From Oligella sp050920755 (lineage in GTDB: Bacteria; Pseudomonadota; Gammaproteobacteria; Burkholderiales; Burkholderiaceae_B), in NCBI RefSeq assembly GCF_050920755.1, contig NZ_CP158480.1, positions 62,001-126,000 of the forward strand: a DNA stretch of 64,000 nt. Direction: 5' to 3'. Made by a program: the position numbers and the translations under genes. Under the pieces are notes generated by a model. The model was not told the DNA's origin. It searched no databases and saw only the letters and a program-made list of their open reading frames with translations. Of this stretch, positions 58,385-64,000 are shown in pieces (within the stretch, counting starts at the first letter, position 1; every line of letters starts with the position of its first letter).

Positions 58385-59731
58385 ATGAATAGTTTTGATA
58401 AAGTCATTTGGTCTGAAGGCATGTTTTTGCGCCCTCAGCACTTCCAGCAACAAGATCGATATTTAGAGCGACAATTGGCGGATCGATCACAGCGAGCCGA
58501 TCATTTTTTTTGGGGCTTTAGTGAGTTGCAGCTGGACACGGATGTTTTTTCTCAAGGTCGTTTTGCGCTAAAGCAAGCCAAAGGCTTTTTTAAAGATGGC
58601 ACCAGCTTTGTTATCGATGAGTCAACGCCCTTAACCTCTTTGGATGTGCCGCAGGCGATTAGTAATGAATTGGTCGGTTTAGCAATTCCTACGCGCCAAG
58701 CATCCAGACAGCAAGTTGCTTTTGAAGAGGGTGAAGACTTACTGGCCCGTTATGCGGTGACCGAACAGGAAGTTTTGGATAGCACCGATACCACCCTGGG
58801 TGCGGTGAGTTTGCAGCTCGGCCGCCTACAAATGCGCTTGATGTTGGAAAGTCAGGTGGATGCCAATTATGAGTTTTTGCCCATTGCCCGGCTGAAAGGG
58901 CGCGACAGTAAAAATGCCTTGGTAATTGATACTGCCTATATTCCACCGACATTAAATTTTATTGAGGTTAAAAATAACCTGTTTAACTTTCTGGTGACTG
59001 CCGTTGATTTATTAAACGAACAGGTTAAGCGCTTGGCACGACGTCTTTCTGCATCGGCGCTACAAAATGGCAGCAGTTCTTTGACGCAAATGATGATGTT
59101 AAACGTGATTAACCGCTATCACGCCTATTTTCATCATTTACGTACATCCAATTATCATCATCCCGAAAGCTTTTTTTGCTACTTACAAATGCTCTTAAAT
59201 GAAATGGCCGTGTTCTTAAATGAGCATCGTGCCATGGATCAATTTGCCAAGTATAACCATGATGATTTGCAGGCGTCTTTTGCGCCCTTGATGGGACAGT
59301 TAAATGCGGCGCTGAACATCGTACTGGAGGATCCGTACGAAGTGATTGAATTTGTGGATAAAGGTCATGGCTTGCGCGTGGCCCAGCTGAATGATCTGAG
59401 CCTCATTAAACAGGCTGAGTTTATTCTAGGCGTGAAAGCGGATATGCCATTGGATAGTTTACGCAAGCACTTCCCAACACAAGCGAAATTCGGCCCGGCC
59501 GAACGTATTCGAGATCTGGTGCATCTGCAATTACCGGGTGTGAGTGTACAAAGCGTTGAGCAAATTCCGCCACAGTTACCGTATCACTCCGGTTATGTTT
59601 ATTTTGCATTCCAACAAAGCGGTGATTTATGGCAGCAGTTTGCCCGATCCGGTGTCTTGGCTTTGCATTTGGCCGGTGAGTTTCCGGGCTTGGAAATGGA
59701 GTTCTGGGCCGTACGTAATAAAAACAGGTAG
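58385..59731 (+). CDS. tssK: Type VI secretion baseplate protein TssK
   Basis: The 448-residue protein connects the baseplate to the membrane complex. The family N-terminus is diagnostic: VIWSEGMFLRPQHFQQQDRY. QLPYHSGYVYFAFQQSGDLW near the C-terminus is also characteristic. Length matches the family (about 445). It lies between tssJ and tssL with short spacers. Confidence 0.97.
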   Translation: MNSFDKVIWSEGMFLRPQHFQQQDRYLERQLADRSQRADHFFWGFSELQLDTDVFSQGRFALKQAKGFFKDGTSFVIDESTPLTSLDVPQAISNELVGLAIPTRQASRQQVAFEEGEDLLARYAVTEQEVLDSTDTTLGAVSLQLGRLQMRLMLESQVDANYEFLPIARLKGRDSKNALVIDTAYIPPTLNFIEVKNNLFNFLVTAVDLLNEQVKRLARRLSASALQNGSSSLTQMMMLNVINRYHAYFHHLRTSNYHHPESFFCYLQMLLNEMAVFLNEHRAMDQFAKYNHDDLQASFAPLMGQLNAALNIVLEDPYEVIEFVDKGHGLRVAQLNDLSLIKQAEFILGVKADMPLDSLRKHFPTQAKFGPAERIRDLVHLQLPGVSVQSVEQIPPQLPYHSGYVYFAFQQSGDLWQQFARSGVLALHLAGEFPGLEMEFWAVRNKNR

Positions 59732-59736
59732 ACGAG

Positions 59737-61032
59737 ATGTCTTCTTCAGACTATAGCGATTCTAAAATGGGCCCATGGGGCTCGGCCGGTGTTGTTCAGT
59801 CCGCTCAGGCTAGCGAATTACGACCGGAAGATTATGTAATTAGCGGCTCAAACCCCTTGGTGGCAGCGGCTAATCCATTGTTGGTATTGATTCCTCAGCT
59901 TAGAAACTCCAAATCCCATGAAAATTTGGATTTATTGCGTGAACGATTGGTCGATGAAATTCGACAGTTTGAGTTGAGGGCGCAGCATGCGGGGGTGCCG
60001 AATGAAACAATTTTGGGTGCCCGCTATTGCCTTTGTACAGCGCTTGATGAGGCTTGCGCCTTGACGCCATGGGGCGGTCACGGTCAGTGGTCAAGCAAGA
60101 GTTTATTGGTTACTTTTCATAATGAAACTTGGGGTGGTGAAAAGTTTTTCCAGTTATTGGCAAAACTATCACAGAACCCGAGTACACACATTGACCTATT
60201 AGAGTTACTGTATTTTTGTCTGATGCTGGGTTTTGAAGGTCGTTATCGTGTGATGGATAACGGTCGCACGCAGCTGGAGACCTTAAAGCAGCGCTTACTT
60301 TTAACCCTTAAAAATGTGCGTGGCCAATATCCGCATGCCTTATCGCCACATTGGCAAGCCGAGGCCATTTTAAATAAGGTTAAGCGTCTACCAATCCCAC
60401 TCTGGGTGGTGGCGCTTGGTGCGCTGTTTTTCGGGATTTTGGCTTATCTCGGCTTTTCTTGGTTATTGGGCAGTTCGTCCGATAAATTATTCAGTCAGAT
60501 TGTCCGAGTACAGCCACCGCGCATACAAATACAGGCTCCCGTGGTGAAACGCACGGTACCGGTGCCTGATCGTTTAGCAACGTTTTTGGCACCCGAAATT
60601 CGTGAAAATCTGCTGACGGTACGTGATGAAGCAGATAGAAGTGTGGTGGTCTTAAGAGGTGACGGCTTGTTTGAGTCCGGTTCGGTGCAAGTGCGTCAAC
60701 AGTTCTTACCGGTCTTAAGTCGTGTGGCAGATGCCTTAAATGGCACAGTGGGGCCGATTTTAATTACCGGTTATAGCGATAATGTGCCCATCAGAACCAT
60801 GCAGTACCCATCGAACTGGGAGCTTTCACAAGCGCGTGCCGATTCGGTTAAAGCCTTATTAGAATCGCGTTTGCGTGATCCGAATCGAGTGCGTGCGGAG
60901 GGTAAGGGTGAGGCCGAGCCGGTAGCACCTAACGATACTCCGGAGAATCGCGCCAGAAATCGTCGAGTTGAAATTACCTTATTAGTCTCACCGGTGAGTG
61001 AACAAAGTCAGTTAAGAGAGCCACAGCGATGA
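59737..61032 (+). CDS. tssL: Type VI secretion protein TssL with C-terminal OmpA-like domain
   Basis: The 431-residue protein has a cytoplasmic DotU/IcmH domain at about 35-215 (NPLLVLIPQLRNS, CTALDEACALTPWG and LELLYFCLMLGFEGRY). One transmembrane helix lies at about 222-248 (LWVVALGALFFGILAYLGF). The periplasmic OmpA/MotB peptidoglycan-binding domain at about 300-420 has LITGYSDNVPI and SNWELSQARA. This is the extended TssL form that anchors the complex to the cell wall. Its stop overlaps the tssM start (ATGA). Confidence 0.96.
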   Translation: MSSSDYSDSKMGPWGSAGVVQSAQASELRPEDYVISGSNPLVAAANPLLVLIPQLRNSKSHENLDLLRERLVDEIRQFELRAQHAGVPNETILGARYCLCTALDEACALTPWGGHGQWSSKSLLVTFHNETWGGEKFFQLLAKLSQNPSTHIDLLELLYFCLMLGFEGRYRVMDNGRTQLETLKQRLLLTLKNVRGQYPHALSPHWQAEAILNKVKRLPIPLWVVALGALFFGILAYLGFSWLLGSSSDKLFSQIVRVQPPRIQIQAPVVKRTVPVPDRLATFLAPEIRENLLTVRDEADRSVVVLRGDGLFESGSVQVRQQFLPVLSRVADALNGTVGPILITGYSDNVPIRTMQYPSNWELSQARADSVKALLESRLRDPNRVRAEGKGEAEPVAPNDTPENRARNRRVEITLLVSPVSEQSQLREPQR

Positions 61033-64000
61033 GATGGTTAATTGATTTACCCAATAGAATTTTAAGTTTTATTTTCAGTCGCGGATTATGGACCTTTTTG
61101 GGACTGTTTATCTTAGCGTGGCTTATCTGGTATATCGGTCCCACCCTTGCCGTGGGGCAATGGTATCCGCTGGAGGATCGTCAGGTACGCATTTATCTGA
61201 TTGCAGCGATTTTCGGGATTTGGTTATTAAGACTGATTTGGCGTAAATGGCGTGAAGGTCGTTTAAATGCGCAGCTTTTAGGCAAAATTCGTCAACCTAA
61301 AAATGATCCTGCCTTAAAAGAATTACCGGAAGAAGAGCAGGAAGAGATTAAGATTCTCTCTGAGCGTTTTGATGAGGCCGTTACTTTATTAAAGCATGCA
61401 CGTTTTGAGCAGGGTATCGATCGCTCACCCTTAGCGCGTTTTTCCAAACAATACCTTTATCAGTTACCTTGGTATGTCTTTATCGGGGCGCCCGGTTCCG
61501 GTAAAACCACGGCCCTAATTAATTCGGGATTAAACTTTCCTCTTGCCGAAAAATTCGGTAAAGTCGCCCTAAAAGGGGTGGGTGGTACACGTAACTGTGA
61601 CTGGTGGTTTACCGATGAGGCGGTGCTATTGGATACCGCAGGACGCTACACCACCCATGAAAGTGACCCGACAGGTGATGAAAAAGAGTGGAAAGGCTTC
61701 CTCAATCTACTGACTAAGTATCGCGGTCGTCAACCGATTAACGGTGTGATGCTGACGGTTAGTGTGGCTGATTTACTAAGTGCTAATGCCACTGACAGAG
61801 CGCAGCATGCCTTAGTATTAAAGCAACGCCTGCAAGAATTGCGTAATGAATTGGGCATTGAGTTTCCGGTCTATGTGCTGGTGACCAAAGTGGATTTGTT
61901 AAACGGTTTCGAGTCTTATTTTAATGACTTGAGTATGGAGGAAATGCAGCAGGTTTGGGGCTTTACCATTCCATACGAGCAGTCGCAGACCAAGGGTTTT
62001 GAGCTGCTGCCGGTCTTTGATAAAGAGTATTTGCTGTTACAGGAGCGTCTCTTTGATTCATTGCCTGATGTGTTGATGCGCACGGGTGATGAAAGGCATA
62101 GAGCACTTGCCTATGCCTTGCCACAGCAATTTGCCAATTTGCGAGCGATTTTAGGCAGCTTTTTAAATGATGTTTTTTCGAGTTCCAAATTTGAACAACG
62201 CGTGATTCCTCGCGGGGTGTACTTTACCAGTGGTACTCAGGGCGGTTTAGGTTTTGATAAGGTGACCGGACAGTTAAAGCGCTATATGCGTCTTGACGGT
62301 ATACAGCAAAATCAGAGCATGCAAGCGGGTGAGGGTGGCAAAAGCTTCTTTTTAAGAAAACTGCTGCAAGATGTGGTGTTCCAGGAAGCCGGTCTGGCCG
62401 GATTAAATCTTAAGTGGGAACGACGTAAGCGGAAGATTCAATGGACTGCCTATGCTGTGATGGCTTCTGTATTAGCCTTGGCGTTGTTGATCTGGAGTCA
62501 TAGCTACTTTAAGAATAAAGCCTATCTTGCTCAGGTTGAAGAAAAACTACCGCCGTTGCAAAAGCTTTCAGACGATATAAAAATCACCCAGGAAGGGGAT
62601 GTGCTGAGTGCTTTGCCGTTTTTAAACAGTACCTTGTTATTGCCGGATGGGGCTAATTTTAAAGTGAATGACAGTCCTTGGAGTTACCATTTCGGTCTTT
62701 ATCAGGGTAATAAAATCAAGGCGGCTTCCGGTAGTGTTTATCAGGATGCCTTGAAAAATGTCTTATTGCCGCAAGTGGCAAAACGTGTCGAAGCCTCTTT
62801 ACGTAATGTCAGTCCGGCTGATTTGGAATTGTCGTATGAAGCGTTGCGGGCTTATTTGATGATGTATGAGCCTGAGCGATACGATGCATCTTATATGAAG
62901 ACATGGATTTTGGCGGATTTAAATAAGATTTTACCGAGCAATTTCACCACTGAAAATTATCGTTTGTTGGAACAGCATATTGATAATCTGGTGAGTGGCG
63001 GCGTCTTGATTTCACCATTTCCTAAAGATGAAGCACTGATTTCGGAAGTGCGCGATAACCTAAACCGTGTTTCTACCGCACGTCGTGCCTATAGCCGGAT
63101 TGAGCGTATTCTTACGGCTGAAGCGGGGACGCCGATGAGTGTGGTGAGTTTGGGTGGTTCTCAGGCCGCATCCGTCTTTAAAAGAGCTAGTGGCAAACCG
63201 TTAAATCAAGGGGTGCCGGCTTTTTTCTCTTTTAATGGTTATTGGAATGTTTTTGATAAGCGCGTTGAGCGTGAGACCGTGCGTTTACGAGAAGATGACG
63301 TTTGGGTTTTAGGCGCTGAAAGCAAAACCATCGGTGACGGTAGTGATAAAAAGCTGGTCGAAGATGTGCGTGTGATTTACTTTAATGAGTATGTTAAGCA
63401 TTGGGATGCTTTTTTGGCCGATGTGGAAGTGATCGTGCCGGATAGCTTAGTCGGTGCCATTGAGTTGGCGCGCACTTTATCTTCTTCAAATTCGCCTTTA
63501 ACCCGTTTTGTGCAGTCGGTGGCTAATGAAACCACACTGTTACGGTCTGATGATAATAATGAACGTTCCATTGTTGACCGTGCTCGTGAAAGAGCAACCA
63601 GCACCACCTCATCGCTCACCAGTATTATCGGTCCGGTCGGTGCCGGTAATCTAGTGCGTACCGATGCGGGTCCGGAGCGTTTGGAAGAATTGGTGGATCG
63701 TCACTTTGTGCAATACCGTGAATTGGCGACCAGCGTAGGTCAAAACACGGCGCCTCCGATTGACTCGACCGTGGGCTTATTAAATGAGCTTTACACCTAT
63801 TTAACGGCGGCTGATACGGCACTTAGGACAAAAACACCTCTACCCGCAGCCGATGTGATTTCCAAATTGCAGGCTGAATCCGGTCGTTTACCGCCGGCTG
63901 TCGGTGCGATGCTCAATGATTTATCAGTACAGGCTTCCGCCTCAGTGAATTCGATGCAGCAAAAAAATGTGGGTGAGGATGTGGATGCGATTTTGGGTAA
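61029..64000 (+). CDS. tssM: Type VI secretion protein TssM (IcmF), N-terminal 990 residues
   Basis: The gene starts at ATG 61029, overlapping the tssL stop, and stays open to the window edge, so it is partial at 3'. Two membrane helices lie near the N-terminus (about 15-38 and 55-70). The NTPase domain has Walker A GAPGSGKTTALINSG at about 154-168 and LLDTAGRYTTHE. A third helix is near 472-490 (AVMASVLALALLIW). The periplasmic region follows. This is the inner-membrane component that, with TssJ and TssL, forms the trans-envelope channel. Confidence 0.96.
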   Translation, partial: MRWLIDLPNRILSFIFSRGLWTFLGLFILAWLIWYIGPTLAVGQWYPLEDRQVRIYLIAAIFGIWLLRLIWRKWREGRLNAQLLGKIRQPKNDPALKELPEEEQEEIKILSERFDEAVTLLKHARFEQGIDRSPLARFSKQYLYQLPWYVFIGAPGSGKTTALINSGLNFPLAEKFGKVALKGVGGTRNCDWWFTDEAVLLDTAGRYTTHESDPTGDEKEWKGFLNLLTKYRGRQPINGVMLTVSVADLLSANATDRAQHALVLKQRLQELRNELGIEFPVYVLVTKVDLLNGFESYFNDLSMEEMQQVWGFTIPYEQSQTKGFELLPVFDKEYLLLQERLFDSLPDVLMRTGDERHRALAYALPQQFANLRAILGSFLNDVFSSSKFEQRVIPRGVYFTSGTQGGLGFDKVTGQLKRYMRLDGIQQNQSMQAGEGGKSFFLRKLLQDVVFQEAGLAGLNLKWERRKRKIQWTAYAVMASVLALALLIWSHSYFKNKAYLAQVEEKLPPLQKLSDDIKITQEGDVLSALPFLNSTLLLPDGANFKVNDSPWSYHFGLYQGNKIKAASGSVYQDALKNVLLPQVAKRVEASLRNVSPADLELSYEALRAYLMMYEPERYDASYMKTWILADLNKILPSNFTTENYRLLEQHIDNLVSGGVLISPFPKDEALISEVRDNLNRVSTARRAYSRIERILTAEAGTPMSVVSLGGSQAASVFKRASGKPLNQGVPAFFSFNGYWNVFDKRVERETVRLREDDVWVLGAESKTIGDGSDKKLVEDVRVIYFNEYVKHWDAFLADVEVIVPDSLVGAIELARTLSSSNSPLTRFVQSVANETTLLRSDDNNERSIVDRARERATSTTSSLTSIIGPVGAGNLVRTDAGPERLEELVDRHFVQYRELATSVGQNTAPPIDSTVGLLNELYTYLTAADTALRTKTPLPAADVISKLQAESGRLPPAVGAMLNDLSVQASASVNSMQQKNVGEDVDAILG

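Noticed and set aside
1..64000. tRNA, rRNA, CRISPR array, phage integrase or attachment-site repeats
   Set aside because: Looked for and not recognised. The island borders show IS and intron debris rather than a tRNA site with direct repeats.

Overview
The window comes from a proteobacterial chromosome of moderate-to-low GC. The gene set (DUF2868/DUF3482 pair, LctP/LldD lactate genes, HisJQMP-type importer, TssJ/TssQ-type T6SS, DUF3025 protein) suggests a betaproteobacterium, probably Alcaligenaceae-like. This is inferred from gene families, not from a marker gene. No rRNA, tRNA or CRISPR array was seen.

Layout. (1) 1-12.8 kb is a housekeeping block: a partial membrane protein, an envelope protein, prfC, a LysE exporter, lemA with two TPM-domain genes, the DUF3482 GTPase/DUF2868 pair, a DUF1232 protein, a polar amino acid ABC importer and a TSUP permease. 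(2) 12.8-18.3 kb is a lactate locus. lldD and lctP diverge from a 205 bp region with two palindromes of the LldR/FadR operator type. It is flanked by a decayed GntP-family permease and a GC-rich tnpB-only IS200/IS605-type element whose TnpB lacks the usual RuvC-II glutamate and is coupled to a 42-residue ribbon-helix-helix protein. (3) 18.35-19.5 kb is a junction of mobile-element debris: a probable ORF-less group II intron remnant directly after the lctP terminator, an IS3 orfA stub and a winged-helix fragment. (4) 19.5-44.5 kb is a low-GC siderophore island. (5) 44.5-45.2 kb holds IS3 and IS66 remnants. (6) 45.4-49.3 kb carries a GntR regulator resembling LldR, a DUF3025 protein, Hsp15 and an acyl-CoA synthetase. 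(7) 49.3-64 kb is a type VI secretion locus (tssG, tssH, FHA protein, tssQ, tssJKLM) interrupted by a FAH-family hydrolase and mgtE. mgtE has a long leader with a small upstream ORF and two mutually exclusive hairpins.

The island encodes a phosphopantetheinyl transferase, a type II thioesterase, a 2,3-dihydroxybenzoate-type adenylating enzyme, two stand-alone aryl-carrier-like proteins, two NRPS proteins, an N-hydroxylase and an N-acyltransferase. This predicts a mixed catechol-hydroxamate siderophore, comparable in logic to fimsbactin. Export may use a MATE protein. Uptake may use two paralogous TonB receptors, an RhtX/FptX-type permease and a siderophore-interacting reductase. No genes for making dihydroxybenzoate are in the window, but an aromatic-acid:H+ symporter-type MFS protein diverges from the ligase gene across a Fur-box-like site, so precursor scavenging is possible. 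The cluster has been remodelled: a receptor/carrier/permease module is duplicated, and an ABC siderophore importer survives only as a deletion fusion plus a nonsense-mutated ATPase. The island appears to have separated the lactate genes from their likely regulator.
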